DNA of 64,000 nt from Bog-257 sp963834135 (GTDB lineage: Bacteria; Acidobacteriota; Terriglobia; Terriglobales; Acidobacteriaceae): the NCBI GenBank assembly GCA_963834135.1, contig CAWIAN010000010.1, positions 744,001 to 808,000 of the forward strand, in the 5' to 3' direction. The translations under genes and the position numbers were made by a program. Positions 36,950 through 45,548 of the stretch are shown here, piece after piece (position 1 is the stretch's first letter; each line of letters starts with the position of its first letter). Under the pieces are notes generated by a model, which was given only the letters and a program-made list of their open reading frames with translations, ran no database searches and had not been told where the DNA came from.

Positions 36950-37627
36950 TTATTTCTCATCCGTCTTTCTGGCCAGCAGGTAAATCGCGTGCGCCAGCAC
37001 GTGTGCTTGCGGTTGCCGATTTAGCCAGAGATCCAGATAGCGCAGCGGCCAGAAAAGCCAACCTGCCGCGGCGCAGACCGCCTTCCCGAATGGGCCTCGG
37101 AACGGCAACTTCAGATATTCGAGAAAAAACGAAAGAAGAGTGGCCGTCGGTCCGGCGCGCACACCTGTGTCGAGGATTTCGAAATCCGACAACAGCCGCT
37201 CGAGTCCCTGGACCGTCCATCTTCGATAATCCGATGGATACGCGTGATAGGCCTGGCAGAAGGGGACAACGACGTGCAGAAATCCACCCGGCCGCAGAAC
37301 GCGATGCAGTTCGGCCACCGCAGCTTGGGCATCGGCTACGTGTTCCAATACGGCGTCACAATCGATAGCAGCCACCGATCCGGTGACGAATGGCATGTGC
37401 TGAATGTCTGCGACAACTTCCACTCCCTCAACTTCCAGGAAGTCGACATTCAAAAAGCCTTCGGGAATCCGTCCGCCGGCGCCGCCAATAAACAGCTTGA
37501 TGCCGTCGCAGTGCGGAAGCAATTTCTCGGAAGGATTATGAATGAGCGGCAGCGGCGGCCGCAGCACTTGATAGAAAGCCTTCGAGCGACGCGAGTAGTG
37601 CGCGGCCAGACCCGTTTTGTCTCTCAT
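36950..37627 (-). CDS. SAM-dependent methyltransferase (type 11)
   Basis: 225 residues. It has a degenerate motif I at LFIGGAGGRIPEGFLNVDFLE, a DIQHMPFVTGSVAAIDCDAVLEHV motif II region and LHRVLRPGGFLHVVVPF, the usual type 11 pattern. The C-terminal 80 residues are hydrophobic-basic (FFLEYLKLPFRGPFGKAVCA, then WLFWPLRYLDLWLNR) and may associate with the membrane, as in polysaccharide or lipid methyltransferases. GAAGAGAGG precedes the ATG. The substrate is unknown. Confidence 0.85.
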   Translation of the reverse strand: MRDKTGLAAHYSRRSKAFYQVLRPPLPLIHNPSEKLLPHCDGIKLFIGGAGGRIPEGFLNVDFLEVEGVEVVADIQHMPFVTGSVAAIDCDAVLEHVADAQAAVAELHRVLRPGGFLHVVVPFCQAYHAYPSDYRRWTVQGLERLLSDFEILDTGVRAGPTATLLSFFLEYLKLPFRGPFGKAVCAAAGWLFWPLRYLDLWLNRQPQAHVLAHAIYLLARKTDEK

Positions 37628-37678
37628 CCTCTCTTCGACCCGTGAAGCAATCTCTTTCTGGACTTATGCCCCAATTCG

Positions 37679-38218
37679 TCACTCAGCGACGATTCGTGAT
37701 TTCGCTCCCACCGCGCCGATGCACCAGAGCAGCGCATCTTCGACGTGTTCACGCAACGAGTAATTGGTGAAAATCTTGCGCAGCGATTCGCGTTCGGTCA
37801 GGCGGGCGGCCAGTTCCGTCAGCAGCCCCTGATAGCGGTCCGGCATGTGCAAGTGCGTGGCGCGTACCAGGTCGTCGAAGATCAGCAGGCAGTCGAGGAT
37901 TACTCCGTCGTGGTCGTCATCCTGCGAGTTCACCAGGTGCAGAGCTTCAGCCACATCACAAAATGTTTCGAGCTCATCCGGCGGTGGACCAAGTTTCGTC
38001 AATGCCTGATCGAGAGCGAGGGCTTTGGTTGCGAGACCTCGCTTGGTAAAGAACAACAGCCGGTCCCCGGACATGATGGGGCGTTCGTTGTCGCCGCCGA
38101 CTGCGAGCAGAGTATAAAACTGCGGACCGTCGTGCTGACCATCCAGACGAAAACCGACAAGCATCAGCTCTTCGTGTGCGTGATTGGAATGCGACGAGAT
38201 GATAGGCAGCTCGGACAT
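37679..38218 (-). CDS. hypothetical protein
   Basis: About 179 residues, soluble and acidic, no signal peptide. It contains LMLVGFRLDGQHDGPQFYTL, ERPIMSGDRLLFFTKRGLAT and a helical C-terminal half (YQGLLTELAARLTERESLRK). I recognise no family; the alternation of predicted strands and helices suggests a single globular domain. The start is uncertain (ATG 38218 or 38233). It lies just upstream of the methyltransferase on the same strand, with a 51-base gap, so an operon is possible. Confidence 0.6.
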   Translation of the reverse strand: MSELPIISSHSNHAHEELMLVGFRLDGQHDGPQFYTLLAVGGDNERPIMSGDRLLFFTKRGLATKALALDQALTKLGPPPDELETFCDVAEALHLVNSQDDDHDGVILDCLLIFDDLVRATHLHMPDRYQGLLTELAARLTERESLRKIFTNYSLREHVEDALLWCIGAVGAKSRIVAE

Positions 38219-38333
38219 CCAGCAATAGTACATCCGTAAGCGAGTCGCGAAAACCCACAATCTGTGCGGTTCTTCCGCAACCTCTGAACCGATTTCGCGT
38301 TAATACAGCCAGAGGTTTTCGGAGGTGATTGCG

Positions 38334-38624
38334 GTGAAGAAAGTCTTACTGGCAGGAACATTTTCGTTGCTGTTGGGTTTGCAGGCAGCGGTCGCACAGA
38401 CGGTAGTGCGAGTGGGACCGCCGCCGGCGCGGCGAGAGGTGATTGCGGTGTCGCCGGGACCACGCTATGTCTGGACGCCCGGTTATTACGGGTGGCGGCA
38501 TAGTGCCTACGTTTGGGTTCCCGGACGCTACGTCGTTCCTCCGCGAGCGCATGTTGTGTGGGTGCCCGGTTATTGGGCGCCTCGTCACGGTGGCTATGTG
38601 TGGGTCGCAGGTTATTGGCGATAA
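38334..38624 (+). CDS. YXWXGXW-repeat secreted protein
   Basis: 96 residues. A signal peptide (KVLLAGTFSLLLGLQAAVAQ) leads into a Pro/Arg segment and then repeats of aromatic blocks: RYVWTPGYYGW, AYVWVPGRY, HVVWVPGYWAP and GYVWVAGYWR. These match the YXWXGXW (BcpO-related) repeat family. The function is unknown, probably envelope-associated. The GTG at 38334 is chosen because GGAGG lies 8 bases upstream; an earlier GTG (38325) overlaps that site. Confidence 0.85.
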   Translation: MKKVLLAGTFSLLLGLQAAVAQTVVRVGPPPARREVIAVSPGPRYVWTPGYYGWRHSAYVWVPGRYVVPPRAHVVWVPGYWAPRHGGYVWVAGYWR

Positions 38625-38727
38625 GAGAAACGGCCCGTCCCCCCGGGCCAGTCTTTCGCTTCTTTTGTTCGCCGGAGTGGAGGGACCTGCTTTCGCTCCG
38701 CAGCGGAACATGTTGCCGTCGGCCGAA

Positions 38728-38836
38728 CAGGCTGCTGAAAAAGTTGCGAGCGCTGATCTGCACGGCTGAAGGCGTGCCCTGACAACAGCGCGCTAGTACA
38801 AAGCTCAGGTTGCGAGAGTTTTTCAGCAGTCTGTGA
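38728..38836. repeat. dispersed repeat with GCTGCTGAAAAA / TTTTTCAGCAG ends
   Basis: Inverted ends GCTGCTGAAAAA and TTTTTCAGCAG enclose a CACGGCTGAAGGCGTG hairpin. A 27-base stretch starting ACAAAGCTCAGGTTGCGAG (38798-38824) is repeated exactly at 39966-39992 beyond htpX, where a CACGGCT-GG-AGCCGTG hairpin also precedes it. This is a second dispersed repeat family, distinct from the REP-like hairpins. The 387-base gap 38625-39011 holds nothing else that I recognise. Confidence 0.7.
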
Positions 38837-39011
38837 AGCGGGCTGTGAACTAACAATCCGCTTAGACGCTGGCCTGAGGGCCGGCTCTAGCCGACACATC
38901 ACCAGCGCGCTGGCCGGAAGACTAGAGCTACTGGGCAACGACGATCGTTCCGCTTCCCTGCTCTCCGATTTCCAGCATCTGCCGCCAGCGGTTATCATCT
39001 ACATACCAGGT

Positions 39012-39875
39012 ATGGGAAACACCTTTAAGACAGCGTTATTGCTAACCGCGCTCACCCTGTTTCTGCTCTTCATGGGACAGATTTTTGGTGGCGAACGCGG
39101 GCTGGTGCTGGCCTTCGGCTTGGCCATCATCATGAATTTCGTCTCGTATTTCTGGAGCGACAAGATTGCGCTCAAGATGTATCGCGCGCAGCCGGTCACG
39201 CGCGAGCAGTTGCCGCGGGCTTACGCCGTGGTTGAGCGCCTGACGCAGAAGATGGGAATCCCGATGCCCAAGATGTATGTGATTCCTACCGACTCGCCCA
39301 ACGCGTTTGCGACCGGACGCAATCCGAATCACGCCTCCGTCGCCGTCACTCAGGGCATCCTGAATTTGCTGAACGACGAAGAGCTGGAAGGCGTGTTGGC
39401 GCACGAGCTGGGCCACGTCCGCAACCGCGACATCCTCATCAGCTCGGTCGCCGCGACGCTGGCCGGCGCGATTACGCTGCTGGCGCGCATGGGCTATTGG
39501 GCTTCGCTCTTTGGAGGCGGGGGTGGCAGCGATGATCGCGACCGCGGCGGCGGCTTCACCGCCCTGCTGATGTTGATCCTCGCTCCCATTGCTGCGACCT
39601 TGATTCAGCTTGCCGTCTCGCGTTCGCGCGAATACCAGGCTGACGCTACCGGCGCGGAGCTGACCGGCAATCCCTTCGCGCTCGCCAGCGCACTGCGGAA
39701 GCTCGACGCCGACTCGAAGCGGATCCCGATGCAGGCCTCGCCATCGACGGCGCACTTGTTCATCGTGGCACCTCTGCTGGGCGGAGTGAACTTCGCCAAC
39801 CTGTTTTCCACGCATCCTCCGATTTCCAAGCGGATCGAGCGATTGACGGGACGTCCGGCCGAGTTGGATTACTAA
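39012..39875 (+). CDS. htpX: zinc metalloprotease HtpX homolog
   Basis: 287 residues. Two N-terminal membrane helices (TALLLTALTLFLLFMGQIF and GLVLAFGLAIIMNFVSYFW) precede the catalytic domain with the zincin motif GVLAHELGHVRNRDILISS. Further hydrophobic segments follow, then SRSREYQADATGAELTG with the third zinc ligand Glu. It degrades misfolded inner-membrane proteins with FtsH. No strong ribosome site; the start at 39012 gives the expected first helix. The 400-base gap after it (39876-40277) holds the repeat copy at 39966-39992 and the leader of the PEP-CTERM gene. Confidence 0.94.
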   Translation: MGNTFKTALLLTALTLFLLFMGQIFGGERGLVLAFGLAIIMNFVSYFWSDKIALKMYRAQPVTREQLPRAYAVVERLTQKMGIPMPKMYVIPTDSPNAFATGRNPNHASVAVTQGILNLLNDEELEGVLAHELGHVRNRDILISSVAATLAGAITLLARMGYWASLFGGGGGSDDRDRGGGFTALLMLILAPIAATLIQLAVSRSREYQADATGAELTGNPFALASALRKLDADSKRIPMQASPSTAHLFIVAPLLGGVNFANLFSTHPPISKRIERLTGRPAELDY

Positions 39876-40277
39876 GACCGCGACGGCAGGAATCGTCGGT
39901 CTGAAGTCGGCCTCGCCGGAGTCAAAATTAAGGACTCATCGGGCACGGCTGGAGCCGTGGGCGACACAAAGCTCAGGTTGCGAGAGTTTTTCCAGCAACC
40001 TGTGAAGCCGACTCTGGTCCATAAAACGACGGCCGGCACTAACAGAGCCGACTACCGGCGTCTCTCGGCAGGCGGCCTCGGCTTTTTCATCCCTTGGTCA
40101 TATCCTCAAAAGGGGCGGAAATGATTCTGCCAAATGTTGCAAATGTTTTCACCTACCGCTCTTTCCCATCCCTGCAACTCGCAGCAAAAAAACAACTTAA
40201 CAGGTGCTCTGGTTGGCGTTAAGCGTGCAGTCTATTCAGTTGGATTTGTTCCACTTCCAAGGAAGGCCCTTCTTCTA

Positions 40278-40862
40278 ATGAATAAGCTTGTTCGCTATGC
40301 GCTCGCTCTTGCAGTCCTGGCCGTCGGCACAGCCGCCCTTGCGCAGGTCAACAACGGAAGTTTTGAGACCGGGGATTTCACCGGTTGGACCGTATCCGGA
40401 GATACAGCTTTTGTTGGCGTTTGTGATGTTTCGACGTGTCCCGGCGGCTTCGCGCCGGAAGACGGCAACTTCGCAGCCTATTTTGGCCCGGTAGGCGACA
40501 CCGCTACGATTTCGCAGAACATCGCGACCACCCCTGGCGACTCTTACGCCCTGTCGTTTTACCTGGCGAATCCAGTTGGTGGCACCCCGAACTACTTCCA
40601 GGTCACGTTCGGCACTTCGAGCTTTAGCTTCAGCAACTTCGGCGTGGCTTTCGGATGGCAGGAGTTCACCCTGACGACCGTCGCGACCAGCAACGAGACT
40701 CCATTGTCGTTCACCTTCCGCAATGATCCGGCCTATTGGTTTCTGGACAACGTCTCGGTGTCACAGTCGGGCGGCACGGTTCCCGAGCCGGGCACAATTG
40801 TGATGTTCGGCACCGGCATCCTGGGCATCGCAGGCATCGCTCGCCGCAAGTTTCGGGCTTAA
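40278..40862 (+). CDS. PEP-CTERM sorting-domain protein, paralogue 1
   Basis: 194 residues. A signal peptide (YALALAVLAVGTAALAQ) precedes a jelly-roll, carbohydrate-binding-like domain starting NNGSFETGDFTGWTVSGD, with a Cys pair in CDVSTCPGG. The tail is classical: VPEPGT, then MFGTGILGIAGIARRKFRA (PEP motif, hydrophobic helix, basic end), recognised by exosortase for surface sorting. The exosortase itself is not in the window. An intrinsic terminator follows at 40905. Its neighbour at 41169 is a near-identical paralogue. The ATG at 40278 is preferred; the frame is open upstream but lacks signal-peptide character. Confidence 0.93.
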   Translation: MNKLVRYALALAVLAVGTAALAQVNNGSFETGDFTGWTVSGDTAFVGVCDVSTCPGGFAPEDGNFAAYFGPVGDTATISQNIATTPGDSYALSFYLANPVGGTPNYFQVTFGTSSFSFSNFGVAFGWQEFTLTTVATSNETPLSFTFRNDPAYWFLDNVSVSQSGGTVPEPGTIVMFGTGILGIAGIARRKFRA

Positions 40863-40904
40863 CGCCAGGGCTCGCAGGTAGGTCCTGTTAGCAATGATTC
40901 GATT

Positions 40905-40945
40905 AAGGCTCCGAGCTGCAAAGTTCGGAGCCTTATCACTTTGGC
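40905..40945 (+). terminator. intrinsic terminator of PEP-CTERM paralogue 1
   Basis: AAGGCTCCGA (40905-40914) pairs perfectly with TCGGAGCCTT (40925-40934) and is followed by ATCACTTT. The weak T-run makes efficiency uncertain. The 306 bases between the two paralogues contain this hairpin and the second gene's leader. Confidence 0.7.
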
Positions 40946-41168
40946 ACATAGCTCCTCCAATACTTAAATAGCGCTGGGCCAATCTCTTCCGATCTGCCGT
41001 CCCAAGGGAATGGGACTTCTCGGCATTCGCAAACTCTTGCATATCCCCACTTCGATGCTATTGAGCCAATGTCATTAATTTGTTACAGATAACTTGTTTA
41101 AATCATGGAAGCACAATTGCGACAAAGTAATCAGCCCCTTTCAGTGCACTAGGAGGGCTCTACCCAAG

Positions 41169-41756
41169 ATGAACAAACCACTTCGCATTCTGCTGGCACT
41201 ATGCCTGCTCATGGTCGGCACCGCCGCCTTTGCGCAGGTCAACAATGGGAGCTTTGAAACCGGAGATTTCACCGGTTGGACGGTATCCGGAGACACGGCG
41301 TTTGTCGGCGTCTGCGACGTCTCAACCTGCCCCGGCGGATTCGCTCCTGAGGACGGCAACTTTGCCGCTTACTTTGGCCCGGTAGGCGACACGGCAACCA
41401 TCTCGCAGATGATCTCGACAATTCCTGGAGATCAATACAGCCTGTCGTTCTATCTGGCGAATCCGGTTGGCGGAACTCCGAACTACTTCTCCGTCAGCTT
41501 CGGTACTTCCAGCTTCAGCTTCTCCAACTTCGGGGTCGCGTTCGGATGGCAGCAGTTCGTGTTGACTACAGTCGCCACCGGAACCGAGACGCCTTTGTCC
41601 TTCACCTTCCGCAACGATCCTTCGTACTGGTTCCTGGACAACGTCGCCGTTACCCAGTCCGGTGGAGGAACGGTTCCCGAGCCCGGCAGCATGGCTCTGT
41701 TTGGCACCGGCATTGTTGCGCTTGGGGCGTTTGCCCGTCGTAAGCTTGGTCTGTAG
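41169..41756 (+). CDS. PEP-CTERM sorting-domain protein, paralogue 2
   Basis: 195 residues. Same architecture as the gene at 40278: signal peptide (ILLALCLLMVGTAAFAQ), then a mature start QVNNGSFETGDFTGWTVSG that is identical to paralogue 1 for more than 50 residues, including the CDVSTCPGG Cys pair. The divergent tail reads VPEPGSMALFGTGIVALG then ARRKLGL. The DNA of the identical protein segment differs at many synonymous positions, so the duplication is not recent and the protein is under purifying selection. AGGAGG precedes the ATG. A strong terminator follows at 41824. Confidence 0.93.
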   Translation: MNKPLRILLALCLLMVGTAAFAQVNNGSFETGDFTGWTVSGDTAFVGVCDVSTCPGGFAPEDGNFAAYFGPVGDTATISQMISTIPGDQYSLSFYLANPVGGTPNYFSVSFGTSSFSFSNFGVAFGWQQFVLTTVATGTETPLSFTFRNDPSYWFLDNVAVTQSGGGTVPEPGSMALFGTGIVALGAFARRKLGL

Positions 41757-41823
41757 TTGAGCCTGCCGTTTACGGTTTAGCCGTCGCCGAACGGCCGGTC
41801 CGAACCCTGGCACTGAGAGCAAC

Positions 41824-41857
41824 GAACCGCTATCCACACGATAGCGGTTCTTCTTTT
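41824..41857 (+). terminator. intrinsic terminator of PEP-CTERM paralogue 2
   Basis: GAACCGCTATC (41824-41834) and GATAGCGGTTC (41840-41850) form a perfect 11-base stem with a 5-base loop, followed directly by TTCTTTT. The remaining bases to 42198 show no gene I can support. Confidence 0.88.
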
Positions 41858-42198
41858 GCCTTGCGACCGCTTCCCTCACCCGCATAGATTTCTACGCCAT
41901 GCTCCTTTTCGGCATATACCACAATGTGGCATACGCTCAGACGCAACGGGGCGCGTCGCATCCAAGCGATCGAGCACAATTCGGCGCTCCGGGATTGGAT
42001 ACCGTTCGTCTTGGCGCGGCTAAAGCTGCAAACGGGAAAACCCTGGCTTGTGTTTTCTTAGGCTTAGCAGTGCGTATCAAAGAACGAAAGTAAAGAGTTA
42101 AGCCGTCGTTTACACTGCCACGGCACGAGGTTCATAATGATGGTGGTAGACCTATAGAGACCCGATTCATTGTCAAGTCACCCTACCTTTTCCTAGCA

Positions 42199-42217
42199 TC
42201 CCACATTGTGGGAGGAG
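42199..42217 (+). promoter_or_regulatory. dyad overlapping the ribosome site of the gene at 42224
   Basis: TCCCACA-T-TGTGGGA (42199-42213) is a perfect 7-base inverted repeat, and its right arm runs into the GGAGGAG ribosome site (42211-42217). Transcribed, it would form a hairpin partly hiding the ribosome site; as DNA, it could be a repressor site. A related ACCACAATGTGGCATA dyad lies at about 41917-41935 upstream. Confidence 0.45.
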
Positions 42218-42223
42218 AGTTTT

Positions 42224-42454
42224 ATGCCATCCTTAGCTGACGGCTGTGCGGAAGCCGATCATCGCGAGCGTATTTGGTTTTTTCCCGACAAGTTTTGGCA
42301 AGCCACTAAGAACATGCCCGAAAACGAAGCGTCGAACCTGATGGCCGAAGTGGAGCGCTACGCCGCCGCCGGCGACGTTCAGGCCCTCAGCAAATATCCC
42401 TTTGTGTTTGTCGGGGATCCATACAAGAAAAAGACACGAAACTTCAAGGATTAG
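42224..42454 (+). CDS. small hypothetical protein
   Basis: 76 residues. The middle part HRERIWFFPDKFWQATKNM and FVFVGDPYKKKTRNF look like a small globular protein, but I recognise no family. A good GGAGGAG ribosome site precedes the ATG, which the dyad at 42199 may mask. Its stop codon overlaps the stop of the convergent CHAD-HD gene (TTAG at 42451-42454), so the two genes share their 3' ends with no room for a terminator. Confidence 0.65.
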   Translation: MPSLADGCAEADHRERIWFFPDKFWQATKNMPENEASNLMAEVERYAAAGDVQALSKYPFVFVGDPYKKKTRNFKD

Positions 42455-43965
42455 ATCTTCCTCAGCCGGCAACCGCAGCGGACCGCCTTGCGGGTCCGGG
42501 TACGAGGCCGACGGGTGATCGCCTGTGTTGGTAAAGCTGCGATCATCATCGGCCTTTTGCAGATCGATTCCAGCAGGTATCGTGCGCGGGCCAGTCGTTG
42601 GGCTGTGATGCTGAATTCCTGCAACCCTCGCGCCGATACCACCAGCCCTCCATTTTGCAACTTAACGCTAACCTCGGTCACCTGGTGGTCGTGTGACTCG
42701 TCAAAAGCGTTCGCCAGCCGCAACATTCCCAGCAGCGCCAGAACCTCGGAACGCCGTTTTGCAGTAAGTCCCACAAACGAGGAGTCGCTTGCATCCGGCA
42801 GCGCACCACGGTGATGACGCACCATTGCCGCTACGCACTTCATTTCTTCTTCGCCCCATCCCAACGGCGGCTTCAGCTTGCCGACCATCCGATAGCCTCG
42901 TTTCTGATGGCCACCGCCTCCGTGATCTTCGCCCCGCCCAATCTCGTGGAGGATTGCAGCCGCTTCCAGAAGCCGGCGGGAATCCGCAGGCAGCTTTAAT
43001 ATCCCACACTGTGTGATACCGTCATAAAGCTGAAGCGCGAGCTTCACCACCAGCGACGAATGCGCATTATCGCGATCGAGCAGCGAGGCCCAGGTGCGCA
43101 GTTTCGCCATGCCGGCATCTTCAAGAGCGTCTCCCGTGGGCAGGTCGGCCCGCCATACACTCCACAAAGACTGCTTTCCCAGCATTTTCTGGCGATATAG
43201 ATTCAGGCGTTGTTGCCGTTCGTCGGCGATTCGCTTCTGCCAGCGAAGTCGATCCCCCGGCTGGAGCTCCGCATGCGCTCGCAGCATTGCACGCATTACA
43301 TCCAAATCGTGAACCTCACCCAGGGCGTCCTGCAGATCGCGGAGGTCTTTCGACCATTTCGCGTGGCGCGCAGGCAGGAAGTTCTCGACCGTGTAGCGGA
43401 AGCGCTTGATGCCGATCCGCAACTGGTGATATGCCGTGCTGCTGCGGTTTTTGAAAGCTCGGCGGTGCAGTTCGCGCGCCTCTGTCCAGCGCTCGAGCGC
43501 GAGGTGCTGAAACACCGGGCCATCCACGGGTATCAAGCCAGTGCGGTTCGCGAGATGTGCGTTGAGCGTGGTCCAATGTGCGCGGTCGAAGGCGGCCAAT
43601 GACTCCTGCGCTGCTGCCTTCAGGCCGGTTTCCTTCCGGAGCAGCTCCGCGTTTAAACTTGCGGCGACAGGGTCGGCCGGCTCGGCCAGCTTCGCCACCC
43701 ACTCCATCATGACCTGGGCATCTCGCAGCTCGCCAAGACTGGCGAAGAGCGGCTTGGCAAGACGTTTCATCTCCTTCCAGGCTGGATCGGGATCGACCGA
43801 CAGAAAACCGTCCGCCATCGAGCGGCAGCGCCGGATGGCCACGCGCAGGTCGTGCACGGGATCGGCCGCAAAGCCCTCGCTGGCCTTGTCGCACTCTTCC
43901 AGCACACGTTGAGCCCAATAGGCGAGCCCTGACTTTTTTTCCTGGGACTGGGAACCTGGAAGCAT
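42451..43965 (-). CDS. CHAD domain fused to a Ppx/GppA-type HD domain
   Basis: About 504 residues. The N-terminal half is a CHAD domain (DPVHDLRVAIRRCRSMADGF, then LASLGELRDAQVMMEWV-like and YHQLRIGIKRFRYTVENF), helical and rich in conserved His and Arg that bind polyphosphate. From about residue 320 it resembles the C-terminal HD-type domain of exopolyphosphatase Ppx/GppA: LLEAAAILHEIGRGEDHGG, then AAMVRHHRG and LALLGMLRLANAFDESHDH. The catalytic actin-like domains of Ppx are absent. The inference is a polyphosphate-binding regulatory or degradative protein. The ATG at 43965 has an AGGT-like site; a GTG 48 bases upstream is possible. The C-terminal 25 residues are very basic. Confidence 0.85.
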   Translation of the reverse strand: MLPGSQSQEKKSGLAYWAQRVLEECDKASEGFAADPVHDLRVAIRRCRSMADGFLSVDPDPAWKEMKRLAKPLFASLGELRDAQVMMEWVAKLAEPADPVAASLNAELLRKETGLKAAAQESLAAFDRAHWTTLNAHLANRTGLIPVDGPVFQHLALERWTEARELHRRAFKNRSSTAYHQLRIGIKRFRYTVENFLPARHAKWSKDLRDLQDALGEVHDLDVMRAMLRAHAELQPGDRLRWQKRIADERQQRLNLYRQKMLGKQSLWSVWRADLPTGDALEDAGMAKLRTWASLLDRDNAHSSLVVKLALQLYDGITQCGILKLPADSRRLLEAAAILHEIGRGEDHGGGGHQKRGYRMVGKLKPPLGWGEEEMKCVAAMVRHHRGALPDASDSSFVGLTAKRRSEVLALLGMLRLANAFDESHDHQVTEVSVKLQNGGLVVSARGLQEFSITAQRLARARYLLESICKRPMMIAALPTQAITRRPRTRTRKAVRCGCRLRKI

Positions 43966-44054
43966 CAGAAAGGAACCTACTGAATTTATACCGCGAGTCG
44001 CGGTTTGAGTCACAGCGTAATCGACTGCGATACGAAGTGCATTCGGCGTGTTGG

Positions 44055-45548
44055 TTACAGGTAGGCGCGTTCGGCGCTGCGGATGGCGCAGTAACGCTCG
44101 AAGACCTTGCGATCGCTCTCCAGGCCAAGCATGGAACGCAGGCTGCTACCCCGGAAGGTATGCGCCAGCATCTTCCACCAGTTGCGAAGTACGAAGCGCG
44201 GATCGTGCGCGATCACGGCAGGCATGTGACGCGTCTTCATCCAGCGCTCGGCGCGCCATCGTTGAAACTCGATTTCCCTGGGTTGGAGATGTTCGGTCGC
44301 CACAATGGCGGTCGTCCCGTCGTACTCTTCCATGCGATCGATCTTGACCAGGTTGCGCGCGATAAAATCCTTCGTCATCGGCGTGCCCGGATACGGCGTG
44401 GGATGCTGGATGTAGGGCCAATCGACGTAGCGCCGGGCGAACTCCAGATTCGCTTCGATCGACTCCTGCGTGTCGTCAGGGTTGCCGACGATCAGTCCAC
44501 CGACAACGTACATTTTGTTCTTGTGCAGATTATCGATGGCGCGCAGGGTGGCGTTGCCGGTCGTGCGTCCAGCCTCGCGGAACTCGTTCTTGGCCGACGC
44601 CTTCAGAAACACCAGATCGTCTTGAAGAATATTCTCGATGCCCAGAAACACGTAGCGGAAGCCGGCCTTGCGCATCAGGGGCGCGAGCGTGTCGCCGTGC
44701 ATCGCGATCGGCGAGGTCATCGCCTGAACCGTGTAGGTAATGTCGTTCAGACCGGCATCGATAATGGCCTGGCACAAGGCTTCGAAGCGCTTGATGTTCA
44801 GGCTGATGTTGTCATCGACGATGAAAATGGCGCGCGTACCGCGGTTGTAAGCGTCACGGATATCGGCGATTACCCTGTCGAACGCATAGGTATGGAAGTT
44901 GCGGCCGCGCATCTCGATGATGGAGCAGAAGCCGCAATCGAAGGTGCAGCCGCGCGAGGTTTCGACAACGTCCACCTGGCGACCCATCATGGTGTAGCCG
45001 CTCAGGACGCGCGCGTCGCGATTGGGAAGCTTGATCTCATCGCCATCCAGGCTGTGCACCGGACGCGGCAGATTCTCATGCCAGCCTGCGGAATCGCGGT
45101 AGGAAAGACCCAGTATTGCGCTGAAATCCTGGCCTGCTTCGATCGCGCGCAGCAACTCGCGGAAAGTCACTTCCCCTTCGCTGCGAACGATGAATTCGAT
45201 GCCGCTGTCCTCGCCCATGTAGGCGTTAGGGGCGAGGCTTGGATCGTATCCACCGACCACGACGCGAACGTCGGGCTTTAGCGAGCGGATGAGGGCGATG
45301 ATGCGCAGGGCAGTCTTCCGCTGGAAGGTCATTACGGATAGGCCGACCACGTCGGGTTGATGCTCGCGCACCAGCCGCTCGACCGTCTGCCGTACTTTGT
45401 TTTGGACGAGAATCAGATCGGCGACTGCAACCTTGTGATGGGGATCGACATTGCCCGCCAGTGAAGTCAGAGCTCCATTCGGCATGCGAACCGCGACCGT
45501 CGGCATATGCTCGAACGAGTCCGGCATCGAGAGTAGCAAGACGTTCAT
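44055..45548 (-). CDS. cobalamin-binding (B12) radical SAM protein
   Basis: 497 residues. The N-terminal Rossmann B12-binding region (VVGLSVMTFQRKTALRII, DVRVVVGGYDPSLAPNAY) precedes the radical SAM core with CTFDCGFC (CxxxCxxC), a GIEN motif (YVFLGIENILQDD) and VGGLIVGNPDDTQESIEAN. Enzymes of this architecture act as methyltransferases or ring-forming enzymes in hopanoid, cofactor and antibiotic pathways; the substrate cannot be read here. The ATG at 45548 is chosen because MNVLLLSMPDSFEHMP is the typical start. It is next to the CHAD-HD gene on the same strand with a 90-base gap. Confidence 0.9.
   Translation of the reverse strand: MNVLLLSMPDSFEHMPTVAVRMPNGALTSLAGNVDPHHKVAVADLILVQNKVRQTVERLVREHQPDVVGLSVMTFQRKTALRIIALIRSLKPDVRVVVGGYDPSLAPNAYMGEDSGIEFIVRSEGEVTFRELLRAIEAGQDFSAILGLSYRDSAGWHENLPRPVHSLDGDEIKLPNRDARVLSGYTMMGRQVDVVETSRGCTFDCGFCSIIEMRGRNFHTYAFDRVIADIRDAYNRGTRAIFIVDDNISLNIKRFEALCQAIIDAGLNDITYTVQAMTSPIAMHGDTLAPLMRKAGFRYVFLGIENILQDDLVFLKASAKNEFREAGRTTGNATLRAIDNLHKNKMYVVGGLIVGNPDDTQESIEANLEFARRYVDWPYIQHPTPYPGTPMTKDFIARNLVKIDRMEEYDGTTAIVATEHLQPREIEFQRWRAERWMKTRHMPAVIAHDPRFVLRNWWKMLAHTFRGSSLRSMLGLESDRKVFERYCAIRSAERAYL

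Noticed and set aside
44037..45281. 414-residue plus-strand frame over the B12-radical SAM gene
   Set aside because: Antisense shadow; the other strand carries CxxxCxxC and B12-binding motifs.
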